Source: Pelagibacterium sediminicola (GTDB lineage: Bacteria; Pseudomonadota; Alphaproteobacteria; Rhizobiales; Devosiaceae). From it: a stretch of 64,000 bases of DNA. The stretch lies in NCBI RefSeq assembly GCF_003390885.1, contig NZ_QMEL01000007.1, positions 1-64,000 of the forward strand. The letters are read 5' to 3'. Below are positions 17,551-25,946 of the stretch, piece after piece. A program made the position numbers and the translations under genes. The notes beneath the pieces were generated by a model. That model was not told where the DNA came from. It searched no databases and saw nothing but the letters and a program-made list of their open reading frames with translations. The stretch's first letter is position 1. Every line of letters begins with the position of its first letter.

Positions 17551-17993
17551 AGTCACCGGCGCGCGATATCGACGCCTATCCTCACCGGCTGCGACTGGAA
17601 ACCCGCTGGAACGACAACGATGCGTTCGGGCATATGAATAATGCGATGCATTATCAATTCTTCGATACGGTCGTGAACCGCCTGTTGCGCGATCTCGGCA
17701 GCTTGCAAGAGCTGCATGACGCAAATCGGTTCCTGGTGGTCGAAACCGGCTGTCGTTATTTTGCAGAGATAGCCTATCCGGATCTGATAAACGTAGGACT
17801 GGTCGTGCGGCACTTGGGTTGCTCATCGGTCCGTTATGACCTTGCGTTGTTCCGCAACGACGAGCGCATGGCGGCGGCGGCCGGTTTCCTCGTGCATGTC
17901 AATACCGCTGCGGGGCGTGCGGTCGCAATGGACGAAGGACTGCGAGCAAAGCTGACAGCCTATTATCCCATCGCCCGCGAAGCCGGAGGCTGA
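17544..17993 (+). CDS. acyl-CoA thioesterase, 4HBT hotdog fold
   Basis: 149 residues. ETRWNDNDAFGHMNNAMHYQFFD is the 4-hydroxybenzoyl-CoA-thioesterase signature (shortened: WNDNDAFGHMNN), with the catalytic Asp at WNDND. The ATG lies inside the end of the alcohol dehydrogenase gene (7-bp overlap). It would hydrolyse an acyl-CoA, perhaps relieving CoA sequestration. Last gene of the operon. Confidence 0.85.
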   Translation: MVESPARDIDAYPHRLRLETRWNDNDAFGHMNNAMHYQFFDTVVNRLLRDLGSLQELHDANRFLVVETGCRYFAEIAYPDLINVGLVVRHLGCSSVRYDLALFRNDERMAAAAGFLVHVNTAAGRAVAMDEGLRAKLTAYYPIAREAGG

Positions 17994-17996
17994 TGC

Positions 17997-18242
17997 TCAC
18001 TCTTGCGGGTGTTGCCCACGGGAGCGTTTCACGTTCAGGTCACCCCATATCCGGGGTTGGCGATGTAGTTTTAGCACTCGGATGGTGCCGGTTTCTTGCC
18101 ATGCCTCCTCGACGGATCGGTGGGCCATGCGCATCCAGTGCTTGATCTGGGAGAAGGCCCGTTGGATGGATTTGTGGCTGCCCAGATTACCCATCACCAC
18201 GATGTCGCCGGGACCGATTCTATCGAGCAGTTGCTAAAGCAG
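17997..18242 (-). pseudogene. IS630-family transposase remnant with internal deletion
   Basis: On the minus strand DRIGPGDIVVMGNLGSHKS runs straight into IQRAFSQIKHWMRMAHRSVEEAW. In intact IS630 transposases about 35 residues, including the PPYSPDLNPIE catalytic segment, lie between these two blocks; they are deleted here. The end QHPQE is not the usual C terminus. Inactive. Confidence 0.7.
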
Positions 18243-18526
18243 ATCAGTGTTCGACGGAAGCATCGAGGCTCTGGCGATTGCGGCGGGTTGGTCTGGACCC
18301 CGAGAATGAATCCCGGGGCGACAAGCGGGAATGAGGCAGGTATCGGCCAAAGCCCCCAATGTCATTTCCGGGACTGGTTCCCGGCAGGCCGTTTCCATCA
18401 AAAGCTGGGATCAAACACCTAGTCGATCCATGCCCATACCAACTGGTTCCATGTCGTAGCTCCCGCTCAAAGGGTGGTTGGCGGTGCCTGGTTGCGTAAC
18501 GATTAGTTCCTGTCTCAATCAGTCAG
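18243..18526. other. intergenic stretch without recognisable gene
   Basis: About 280 bases between the IS630 remnant and the end of the oxidoreductase gene. I see no conserved frame, hairpin with T-run or repeat; probably insertion-element debris. Confidence 0.4.
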
Positions 18527-19501
18527 TCATTGCTGTTCGGATTCGCCCATTGACACCACAACCGCTCCGGTCTTGTGCCGGCTTTCGACCCTACGGTGAG
18601 CATCAACGATGCGCGAAAGTGGATACACCTTATCGATGACAGGCACGATTTCACCCCTCTCCAGCATTTCAGCGATGGTTTCGAGGTCGGGCAGTTTCTC
18701 CATCGATACGTTGAACAACACTTTCTTGTCTGAGAAGCGCGTGGTCAGCGAACGAAGCACCTCTCTGGTCTTGCCCTCGATCGGCACAAACAATCCACCC
18801 GGCTTTAGCGCGCGTCTGGCTTGGGTGAAGGAAGTCGCAGCGATGGTGCCGATGACGATGTCGTAGATTTCACCTTCTCCGGCATAATCCTGCGTGCGGT
18901 AGTCGATCGTGCGGTCCGCGCCAAGTGAACGCACGAGGTCGCCGTTGCTGGTGAGGCCGGTCACGTGCGCCCCAAACAACTTTGCCATTTGTACCAGAAA
19001 CACGCCGACCCCGCCTGACGCGCCGGTAATGAGCACCTTCTGACCCGGTTTGACGCCGATATAATCGCGGAGGAACACCAGCGCCGTCAGGGCGCCGAAG
19101 GGTGTGGCGGCGGCCTCCTCATAGCTGACGTTGGCTGGCTTGCGGGTAATGACGCCTCCCTCGGCGATCGCCAGATATTCTGCGTGCGCGCCATGGCCCG
19201 CAGTCCCGAACACCTCGTCCCCGAGCCTGAAGCGCGTGACCTTTGGCCCGACCGAGACGACGCGTCCGGCGAAATTGGCGCCCAGCACCTTGTTGCGTGG
19301 CTTGAAGTATCCCGTCATGGCACGGCCGATCCAGCCCATGCCCGTTGGGTACTCCGAGGCCCGAAAGCGCCAGTCGGCGGTGGTGACCTGGCTTGCGAAT
19401 ACTTTGATCAGCACTTCGTCATCTCCGATTTCGGGGCGGTCGATCTCCTTGATCTCGACGACGTCGGCTGGTCCGTAGTTCTCGTAGACAGCGGCTTTCA
19501 T
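18527..19501 (-). CDS. zinc-independent MDR-family NAD(P)H:quinone reductase-like oxidoreductase
   Basis: 324 residues. ATG 19501 follows GAGGAG at good spacing, giving MKAAVYENYG, the standard N terminus of this family; longer upstream reading has no ribosome site. GroES-like domain first, then a Rossmann NADPH-binding domain (KVLITGASGGVGVFLVQMAKLFGAHV, about residues 145-170, with GASGGVG). The catalytic-zinc cysteine of true alcohol dehydrogenases is absent. Family members reduce quinones or enones. It appears to be an intact single gene surrounded by decaying DNA. Confidence 0.85.
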   Translation of the reverse strand: MKAAVYENYGPADVVEIKEIDRPEIGDDEVLIKVFASQVTTADWRFRASEYPTGMGWIGRAMTGYFKPRNKVLGANFAGRVVSVGPKVTRFRLGDEVFGTAGHGAHAEYLAIAEGGVITRKPANVSYEEAAATPFGALTALVFLRDYIGVKPGQKVLITGASGGVGVFLVQMAKLFGAHVTGLTSNGDLVRSLGADRTIDYRTQDYAGEGEIYDIVIGTIAATSFTQARRALKPGGLFVPIEGKTREVLRSLTTRFSDKKVLFNVSMEKLPDLETIAEMLERGEIVPVIDKVYPLSRIVDAHRRVESRHKTGAVVVSMGESEQQ

Positions 19502-19966
19502 GATGTTTCTCCTCATCGTTTGGCGTTGTTCGATGGCGGAATGATACCAATGCGCATGGCGAAGGTATATTGACGAAACGTGTTGTTTCCCTATGCGTAG
19601 CACGTACGGTGCGTTCGACGGCGGACGGGCTTGCGATTTCACCCCAGGCGCGCCGGCTGCTCAATGGGCCTCTATCGCGCGGCCATCGCGGGGGAACTCA
19701 ATGCCGTGCTGATCGCGCCCGGCATCGGCTCTTGGTGCGTATTTGGCTCGAACGCGATGCCATCCTCACCCTCGTCGACCGCGGCCTCGACACCGCGGTC
19801 GCCCCCAACCGGGCTCCGCCCTGGCCGCTGGCCTCAAGACCCGCAAGATCCCGTTGCCCGGCGCCGAAACCCCCAAAAATGGGTGTACTGTGGAATCGCT
19901 CAGGCAATCAGGTCGCTGCCATCGAGGCGTTTGTCGAAATTTGCGCAGAGGTTGCGCGAGACTGAT
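19502..19966. other. degraded region, possible LysR-type regulator remnant on plus strand
   Basis: The first part must hold the promoter of the minus-strand oxidoreductase. TTGACGAAACGTG at 19570-19582 repeats the core of the operon promoter at 2074. The plus strand from about 19870 reads MGVLWNRSGNQVAAIEAFVEICAEV, which looks like the extreme C terminus of a LysR-type regulator, and ISPQARRLL upstream is compatible, but several frames would be needed. Low confidence in the identity; high confidence that no intact gene is here. Confidence 0.4.
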
Positions 19967-21040
19967 TCAATCGGTCGGCTTGAGACCGGAAATCGCCTGA
20001 ACGAGATTTTCCTCGGTGACTTCGCCGATCTCGAACGTGCGGATGATCTTTCCCTGGAACATCGCGATCACGCGGTCGGAGACATGCAGGATTTCGGGCA
20101 TTTCCGAAGAGATGACGATGACCGCCATGCCCTGGGCTGCGAGGTCGCGGATCAGCCGGTGTATTTCTGCCTTCGACCCCACATCGATACCGCGTGTCGG
20201 CTCGTCGACAATCAGCACCCGGGGGTGCATCGACAGCCATTTGCCGATGACGATCTTTTGCTGGTTACCGCCCGAAAGGTTGCCCACCATCTGGCGCCAG
20301 CCGGGTGTCTTGATGGCAAGACGCTCACGGTAGGTTTCAAATATGTCAGCCTCGGCGCGCTCGTTCATGAACGGGCCGCCGGCCATGCCGTCGATCTGCG
20401 GCAGGGTCATGTTGTCCCGGCAATTCATGCCCAGCACCAGACCCTGCCCCTTGCGGTCTTCCGGGACCAGGGAAATTCCCCTGGCGATGGCGTCGATCGG
20501 ATTGTCGATCCTGACGGGCTTGCCATCGAGCACGATATCCCCGGCTGTCGGTGTGCGCAAACCGAATAACGTCTCGGCGATTTCGGTGCGCCCCGCCCCC
20601 ACGAGGCCATAAAATCCCACCACTTCGCCGCGACGCACCTCGAAGCTGATGTCCTTGAAAAGGCGGCCGCAGGTCAGGCCCCGGATCTCAAGCGCAACCT
20701 CGCCGATCTGCGCGCGGGTCCTGTTGCGTGACAGATCGAGCTTGCGGCCGATCATGAGCTGGGTGATCTCGTCCTCGCCGGTTTCTGCCGTCACCAGCGT
20801 GCCACGCACCTCCCCGTCACGCAGAACGGTGATGCAATCGGTAATGCGGAATATCTCTTCCATCCGGTGCGAGATGTAGACGATGGCGACGCCCTGGCTC
20901 CTGAGATCTTCGATAACCTCAAACAGCACGGTTTTTTCGGCATCCGTGAGCGAGGCGGTGGGTTCATCGAAGATCACGACCTTGGCTTCGACCGTCAGGG
21001 CGCGGGCGATTTCGACCATCTGCTTGTTGGCGATCGATGG
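19967..21040 (-). pseudogene. sugar ABC transporter ATPase (RbsA/MglA-like), 5'-truncated
   Basis: From SIANKQMVEIARALTV to GLKPTD the frame is a clean RbsA-type double ATPase: Walker B VVIFDEPTASLTD of the first cassette, then the whole second cassette ([45 protein letters not shown]). About 145 residues are missing at the N terminus, including the first Walker A and Q-loop. At about 21033-21041 coding switches to an unrelated plus-strand gene at the sequence ATCGAT. No permease or binding-protein gene accompanies it. Without the first P-loop and a start site it cannot be functional. Confidence 0.85.
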
Positions 21041-21340
21041 ACAGGATGTCCTGGCGGTCAACGATCTGGCGCGCGGGCTGGTCGAACGCTGCCGCAAGGG
21101 CGAGGGGCCGTTCTTCATCGAGTTGGCCACCTATCGCTATCACGGCCACCATGTTGGCGACATCAACCGCGAATATTACCGCTCAAAGGACGAGGAAACG
21201 CTCATTGCCTCGGTCAGAAAGACCTCGCGCGCCATCGTCATCGATGAGGGCCATCAGAGTTTCGGCACGACCAGCGAGATTGCCAGCCGCCTCGGGCCCG
21301 TATCGGAAGAACTGCTGACCCGATTCGACCGCATCACGGC
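21033..21340 (+). pseudogene. chimeric fragment of pyruvate dehydrogenase-type E1-alpha fused to E1-beta C-terminal part
   Basis: In one frame, IDGQDVLAVNDLARGLVERC through YRYHGHHVGDINREYYRSKDEE (21033-21197) is the C-terminal half of a TPP-dependent E1-alpha subunit. It then continues without a break as TLIASVRKTSRAIVIDEGHQ and SFGTTSEIASRLG (21198 to about 21340), which belongs to the C-terminal transketolase domain of an E1-beta subunit. Both families have an acidic DEE(T) at the join, so the deletion probably ran between those points. The 5' end abuts the rbsA remnant and the 3' end runs into the Crp-family gene. No start codon or TPP motif remains. Confidence 0.75.
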
Positions 21341-21362
21341 CGACAATCTTTGGGCTTCCCGA

Positions 21363-22247
21363 TTACTTCGGCGCCGCTCGCGCGACTGGCCGGGGCTCCA
21401 GCATTGCCGTGTTGGCGGGGGCAAGGCGCACTGTTGGGGCGGGCGCACGCGGCTGCGCCGCTACGGCATCCCTATATCCGGCAGGGTATCTGGCGGGGGG
21501 CGTGCGCTCCTCGCCGGCGCGCTGGCGGCGCGTCACCGCGAGCAGGTCCAGTTCGGAATAGCCCGAGCGTGCCAGCAGACGCCTCTGGTCGAGCACCTCG
21601 AAATGCGCGCTGTCGATGATGCGCAATATGCCCTGGCGCGAGAGCATCTGGATATTGCGGCTGATGGTCTCGACGCTGGTTCCGAGATAGCTGGCGAGGT
21701 CGCGCCGCGAAATGGGGCAGGCGGCGATATTCTCGCGTGGCTGGGACCGATCGGGCGGGGGCGCGGCCCGATGGGTGAACAATTGCAGCAGCAGGTAGGT
21801 CGCCATGCGTTCCATCGTCGTGTGGCAACCGAACAGCAACAGCCGGTTGCGCGCCCGCGCCAGGTCGTCGATCGTCTTGCCCAAAAGGATATGCTCGAAT
21901 TCGCGGTGTCGCTCCACAAGTTCGAGAAACGCCTTGCGGTTGACGCAACATAGCGTCACCGCCGTTGCCGACTCGATGGAAAACGGGTTGGTGTCCTCGC
22001 CCAGTTCTCCGAAGAAATCGCCGACATTGCAGAGATCGACAATATGCTGGCGGCCATCGGGTAGCGTCTTGGAGAGCTTGAGAATGCCCGAGACAACCTG
22101 TCCGACGATGTCGGAATTTTCGCCTTCGGCCTGAATGGTGTCGCCGACCGCATAGCGCTTCAGTCGGGAGAGTTTTTCTATTTCTTCTGAAATACGAGTT
22201 CCAACCATGTTCGAAAACATGCTGAACATGTTCCGATGCGCGTCCAT
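21363..22247 (-). CDS. Crp/Fnr-family regulator, FixK-like, with Pro/Ala-rich tail
   Basis: 294 residues: cyclic-nucleotide-type beta-roll (about 25-140), long dimer helix, and a winged HTH with the recognition helix SVETISRNIQML. The E-xx-SR pattern is the one that reads TTGAT/C-N4-G/ATCAA sites in FNR and FixK. No N-terminal cysteine cluster, so it is not an iron-sulfur oxygen sensor. About 60 residues after the HTH are Pro/Ala/Arg-rich and not part of the family. It is transcribed in the same direction as pelEFGD and follows them; a FixK-like box at 22372-22385 stands 125 nt before its ATG, and similar boxes lie at both divergent promoters of the locus, so it is the likely local activator. 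Confidence 0.85.
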   Translation of the reverse strand: MDAHRNMFSMFSNMVGTRISEEIEKLSRLKRYAVGDTIQAEGENSDIVGQVVSGILKLSKTLPDGRQHIVDLCNVGDFFGELGEDTNPFSIESATAVTLCCVNRKAFLELVERHREFEHILLGKTIDDLARARNRLLLFGCHTTMERMATYLLLQLFTHRAAPPPDRSQPRENIAACPISRRDLASYLGTSVETISRNIQMLSRQGILRIIDSAHFEVLDQRRLLARSGYSELDLLAVTRRQRAGEERTPPARYPAGYRDAVAAQPRAPAPTVRLAPANTAMLEPRPVARAAPK

Positions 22248-22371
22248 TTTCCCAAAACCATTTTTCTTTACTTAGAAAGTGCAAATTATGAATTCTGAAT
22301 ACAACTAATATTCTAGATTCAAATGACGATGATGGCTTGGCGACGATTATCCATATTAATACAGGAAAATG
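22248..22371 (-). promoter_or_regulatory. AT-rich leader/promoter region of the Crp-family gene
   Basis: This stretch is much richer in A+T than its surroundings (TGAATTCTGAATACAACTAA, a T9-10 run just beyond at about 22397). It separates the pelD stop from the regulator start and most likely carries the regulator's own promoter under the FixK-like box. Confidence 0.5.
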
Positions 22372-22385
22372 TTAACTATTGTCAA
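22372..22385. promoter_or_regulatory. FNR/FixK-like box upstream of the Crp-family gene
   Basis: TTAAC-TATT-GTCAA: one half-site is perfect, the other has one mismatch to TTGAC-N4-GTCAA. It overlaps the last codon of pelD. Autoregulation is inferred. Confidence 0.5.
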
Positions 22386-22980
22386 TTTGGTTCCCGTTTT
22401 TTTTTGTTGTCGATGCGCCGCCGTCCATTGCCGCGCCGGTGTTTCCTACTTTGCCATGGCGTGCCGCGGGTTCGGAAAACCCCGCATGGCGGCGCTCCAG
22501 GCGCCGGGTGCGCGCGGCGAGAATTTCGTATTGGCTGGCGATCAGGTCGCGCTCCCGGCCGGCGGCCTGCAGCCTGGAATGGGTCTGGTCCAGAGCCTGG
22601 AAATGGCGGTCGGCGATCAGTCCCACAAGCACGGCGACAGCGAGCCATGTGAGGGGTGGTGCCCATGCCCCGAGGGTGAAATCGAAATAGTCCTGTCCTA
22701 TCGGACGGGCCGGTGCGCCATCCGAGAAGGACAGCAGCGTAGCCGCCGCCGCCGATGCGATGCCGCCCAGAGCGCCGTATTGCGCGCTAAGCAGGGCGAC
22801 CGCGAAGAAAAAGGGATGAACGGGCAGTTGCGCGAAGTCGAGGAACTGAAGGTGTTCCAGCAGCGTCACGCCGCCGAGCAGGACCGCGCCTTCGGCAACG
22901 GCCACGGGAAGCGAGCGTCCGCTGCCTTTGGGCTCTGCCGTTATCAACGTGCTGGCTGGGATGGATGCGGTTCTGGACAC
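22372..22980 (-). CDS. PelD-like membrane protein lacking its GAF and GGDEF domains
   Basis: 202 residues from GTG 22980 (AAGGA upstream), 38 nt after pelG. The first ~135 residues resemble the PelD membrane region: helices around VAEGAVLLGGVTLL, HPFFFAVALLSAQYGALGGIAS and PLTWLAVAVLVGLIADRHF, followed by a coiled-coil start (ARERDLIASQYEILAARTRRLE). In Pseudomonas PelD (about 455 residues) a GAF and a degenerate GGDEF domain with the c-di-GMP-binding I-site follow. Here the frame ends in an unrelated, low-complexity tail (GASTTKKNGNQIDNS). Either the gene is a 3'-truncated remnant or a natural short form; identity rests mainly on position next to pelG/F/E. Confidence 0.6.
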   Translation of the reverse strand: MSRTASIPASTLITAEPKGSGRSLPVAVAEGAVLLGGVTLLEHLQFLDFAQLPVHPFFFAVALLSAQYGALGGIASAAAATLLSFSDGAPARPIGQDYFDFTLGAWAPPLTWLAVAVLVGLIADRHFQALDQTHSRLQAAGRERDLIASQYEILAARTRRLERRHAGFSEPAARHGKVGNTGAAMDGGASTTKKNGNQIDNS

Positions 22981-23017
22981 CTTGTCGGTCCTTTCTTGGT
23001 TGGTTCGGGCGGCCGTG

Positions 23018-24412
23018 TCAGGCGGCGACCGATGGGTTGTTGTCAATGAAGGTGAGGCGGTTGAGCGAACCCAGCGTGTGCAGCATGACGGCGTAGGCGA
23101 AGAGCGCGGAGAGCGCCGCGGCAAACACATAGCCCAGTCCCAACAGATCGGGATTGAACAGCATCGCCGCGGTCAGCGCGCCGTTGAGGACGACGAAGAT
23201 GCCCTGCAACCAAAGATAGGCCGGGCCATGCTGGACGAACAGGATTACGCCGCAGCAGGCGAGGAACAGGAAGTGGAACGCCGCCCCGACCAGTGCCAGC
23301 CGCAGCACAGGCAGCGTCTCGAAATCGAGGTGCAAGAGGGTCACGATCAGCGGGCTGGCAATGGCCAGTGCGATGCTTACGGCCAATTGTACGACGAAGG
23401 CCGAAAAGATCGTCCTTATCGTGCCGCGTGCCAACTCGATTCGCTGGGTCTCGATATGGCGGAACGTCCCCCCCGCACGCACGATGTTGCGGTAGAGGCG
23501 GTAATTGTCGAAAAAGCCGGTTTCCAACCAGATGGCTACCGCCGACATGATCGGTACGACGGAGAGATAGGCGATGAACATGGGTACGTCGTAGCGTGGG
23601 GCGTGGATAAGCCCGCTTCCCACCACCAGCGCTTCGCCCGATTGCCAGACGACCAGCTTGTCGATCCAGACCGCCACAGCGCTGGCGATCCCGGCCAGAA
23701 GGAAGGTCAGCGAGCGCAGGCGCGCATGGCGCAACCCGGCCAGTACTGCCTCGATCGTTGCCAGATGTCCGGGGAAGGTGCGGATGATAAGGGCATTGAG
23801 GATGCAAAAGGACAGGCACAGCCCCGCTCCGAACCCCATCAGCAGGCCGGGTGTGCCGTGCCCGAGTCGGGCCAGTGCCAGCCCCAGGGCCACCGATACG
23901 CTCAGCCCGATGGCAAAGGCGAGGGTGACCATCGTATATTGCCTTATGGCGGCGACCAGCGACATGGCCAGCCAGAGCAGCGATACCTGCACCCCGCAGA
24001 ACAGCGCGGCAAGAAACAGGAGATAAGGCAGGCGCAGCAGGACGCCGAATATCAGCCAGCCCGCCACCAGCGCCACCGCAGCCGTAATCACCAGCGCGCC
24101 GAAATAGACCGCCTGCACTTCGGTGAACCGCCGCTCGAACAGCAGTGCGGAGATGCGCAGTGTCGTTTCGAGGGCGATCGGGACGGTGACGATCAGCGAG
24201 AGGGCGAAGCTGTAGATCACCAGAATCCTGAAGATGGTGGTCTGCTCGGCCCCCAGGATTGGCGTGCCGAGCCCGGTGATGAGCGCCAGCCCCGCCATGA
24301 TGATGACCCAGGGGCCGGACGTCACGATGATCGCATGGCCGGCGGCCAGTGACTGGGACGCAAGGTTGTCGTTTTCGCTCAATCGCTTCAGTGCAAAGCC
24401 GATGCCAGCCAT
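23018..24412 (-). CDS. pelG: PelG, polytopic exopolysaccharide Pel transporter
   Basis: 464 residues, the usual PelG length, with about 12 hydrophobic helices in a MATE/MOP-type arrangement. The N terminus MAGIGFALKRL is the PelG signature, followed by SQSLAAGHAIIVTSGPWVIIM (shortened: AIIVTSGPWVIIM) and a conserved soluble loop with WLETGFFDNYRLYRNIV. In Pseudomonas PelG acts with PelD and PelE at the inner membrane to pass the growing Pel polymer. ATG 24412 sits one base after the pelF stop, so the two are translationally linked. Confidence 0.88.
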   Translation of the reverse strand: MAGIGFALKRLSENDNLASQSLAAGHAIIVTSGPWVIIMAGLALITGLGTPILGAEQTTIFRILVIYSFALSLIVTVPIALETTLRISALLFERRFTEVQAVYFGALVITAAVALVAGWLIFGVLLRLPYLLFLAALFCGVQVSLLWLAMSLVAAIRQYTMVTLAFAIGLSVSVALGLALARLGHGTPGLLMGFGAGLCLSFCILNALIIRTFPGHLATIEAVLAGLRHARLRSLTFLLAGIASAVAVWIDKLVVWQSGEALVVGSGLIHAPRYDVPMFIAYLSVVPIMSAVAIWLETGFFDNYRLYRNIVRAGGTFRHIETQRIELARGTIRTIFSAFVVQLAVSIALAIASPLIVTLLHLDFETLPVLRLALVGAAFHFLFLACCGVILFVQHGPAYLWLQGIFVVLNGALTAAMLFNPDLLGLGYVFAAALSALFAYAVMLHTLGSLNRLTFIDNNPSVAA

Positions 24413-24413
24413 G

Positions 24414-25940
24414 TCACGCCTCCAGAGTGGACGGGGTCGCCAGATACCGGCCGTAGAAGTCGGCATAGGTCCGGGCGATGGTTTCGGAACGGTAGCGGTC
24501 GTGCACGCGGGCGCGCAGTGTTTCGCCATAGGTGTGGCGCAGTTCGGGATCGGTCAGCAGCTTGATGACGGCCTGGGCGGTTTCACCGGGCGCGCCGACC
24601 GGCACGACGATGCCGCCCGGCGCTTCCGGCTTGCGGCGCCCGTCGGCTGCGCCTTCGAGAATTTCGCGGCACGCGCCCACGTCGGTCGCAACGCACGGCA
24701 CGCCCGAAGCGCCCGCTTCGAGGATGACGAGCGGTTGGGCCTCACTGATCGAGGTCAGGACCATCACGTCGATCTCGCCAAAATAATCGCGGACATCGAC
24801 CGGGCCGGTAAAGCTCACCATGTCGGAAAGCCCGCGATTGCGGACTTCGTCCATGCAGCTTCTGGCGTATTCGGGGTCCTCGTCCATCGGCCCGATGACA
24901 AGCGCCCGCAGGCCGGGAACGGCGTGGGCGACCTGTTCGGCGACGTCGATGAAGGTCTGGACGTCCTTGATGGGGGTGACCCTCCCGATAAAGGCAATGG
25001 TGGGTGCGCCAGAGCGGCGTTCGGGCAGAGTCTGGAAGCGGGCGATATCGACCCCGTTGGGTATGACGCGGAGCTTTGTGGGTTCGGCTCCGAGCGCCTG
25101 CTGGAAGGCGTTGTTGTCCGCGTAGAGCGCCACGACCTCCGATGCCGCCTCATAGCCGATGCGCGCGAAACTCTCGAACGCGGCGGCCCAGAAATCGCGC
25201 ACATCCTCGCGGTCGTCGGAAAAATCGAATCCCGTGTCGATGCTGTTGGTGATCCATTCGGCCATGAGAATCTCGATGCGGCGCTCGTTGGAGTAGATAC
25301 CGTGCTCGGTAATCAGCGAGGGGCGCCCGGTTTCGAGCGCCGCCCGCGCCCCGACAAGGCCCGCATAGCCGGTTGAGACCGCGTGATAGACGCGCGCCGA
25401 CGGGAGCGGGAAGGTCAGCGCGCGGAACAGTCCGCCGGCCAGCGTGCGCCATGCCCAGAAATAGGCAAGGAACGAGGATTGCGGCATGGCGGCGTAGCAC
25501 TTGCAAAGGGTTTCCCACGCCTGACGCGAATTGAGCAGTACGTCGATCTGCGGCCTGTTCCGTGGTGCTCCGAGTCGTTCGAGCAGGGCGCCGAGATCAT
25601 CGAACTCCCCATTCTGGAGCAGGCGCACCAGCCGCTGGGCCAGCCATTTGGGCGACATTTCGGGCCAGTTGCGCCCAAACCCGATCTCGAGATCGTCGAG
25701 CCGCATGTGATGGATGGCGCGCAGATTGTCGGGCCGGGGGTAGCGGGGCGATCCGTCGGGCCTCGTGGGCAGGATGGCGAGCACCGAAAAGCTCAGCTCG
25801 GGCTGGCTGCGCATCAGCCAGTCGATCCAGCTCGAAACCCCGCCTGAAACGTAAGGGTAGCACCCTTCCGCGATAAGGCAGACATCGGCCTCAGGTGCCG
25901 TCCCGCGCCGTGCCGGCAGGTAGGGAAAAAGATGCAGCAT
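24414..25940 (-). CDS. pelF: PelF, GT4-family glycosyltransferase of Pel-type polysaccharide
   Basis: 508 residues. The N terminus DVCLIAEGCYPYVSGGVSSW matches the PelF signature; the DUF3492 region follows, then a GT4 domain with IAFIGRVTPIKDVQTFIDVA and the E-x7-E nucleotide-sugar motif SEAQPLVILEAGASGVP. PelF is the cytosolic polymerase that uses UDP-GalNAc/UDP-GlcNAc. Six bases separate it from pelE. The match over its whole length makes this the anchor for calling the locus Pel-like. Confidence 0.9.
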   Translation of the reverse strand: MLHLFPYLPARRGTAPEADVCLIAEGCYPYVSGGVSSWIDWLMRSQPELSFSVLAILPTRPDGSPRYPRPDNLRAIHHMRLDDLEIGFGRNWPEMSPKWLAQRLVRLLQNGEFDDLGALLERLGAPRNRPQIDVLLNSRQAWETLCKCYAAMPQSSFLAYFWAWRTLAGGLFRALTFPLPSARVYHAVSTGYAGLVGARAALETGRPSLITEHGIYSNERRIEILMAEWITNSIDTGFDFSDDREDVRDFWAAAFESFARIGYEAASEVVALYADNNAFQQALGAEPTKLRVIPNGVDIARFQTLPERRSGAPTIAFIGRVTPIKDVQTFIDVAEQVAHAVPGLRALVIGPMDEDPEYARSCMDEVRNRGLSDMVSFTGPVDVRDYFGEIDVMVLTSISEAQPLVILEAGASGVPCVATDVGACREILEGAADGRRKPEAPGGIVVPVGAPGETAQAVIKLLTDPELRHTYGETLRARVHDRYRSETIARTYADFYGRYLATPSTLEA

Positions 25941-25946
25941 CGTCTC

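Noticed and set aside
19590-19966. an intact gene between the oxidoreductase and the rbsA remnant
   Set aside because: Only a C-terminal LysR-like tail is readable, and earlier parts need several frame changes.
21033-21953. a fused dehydrogenase E1 protein continuing to 21953
   Set aside because: Recognisable E1 sequence ends near 21340; beyond that the frame is antisense to the Crp-family gene.
22928-24352. 474-codon plus-strand frame, rich in Gln, Asp and His, opposite pelG
   Set aside because: Antisense shadow of a conserved membrane-protein gene; no recognisable domain.
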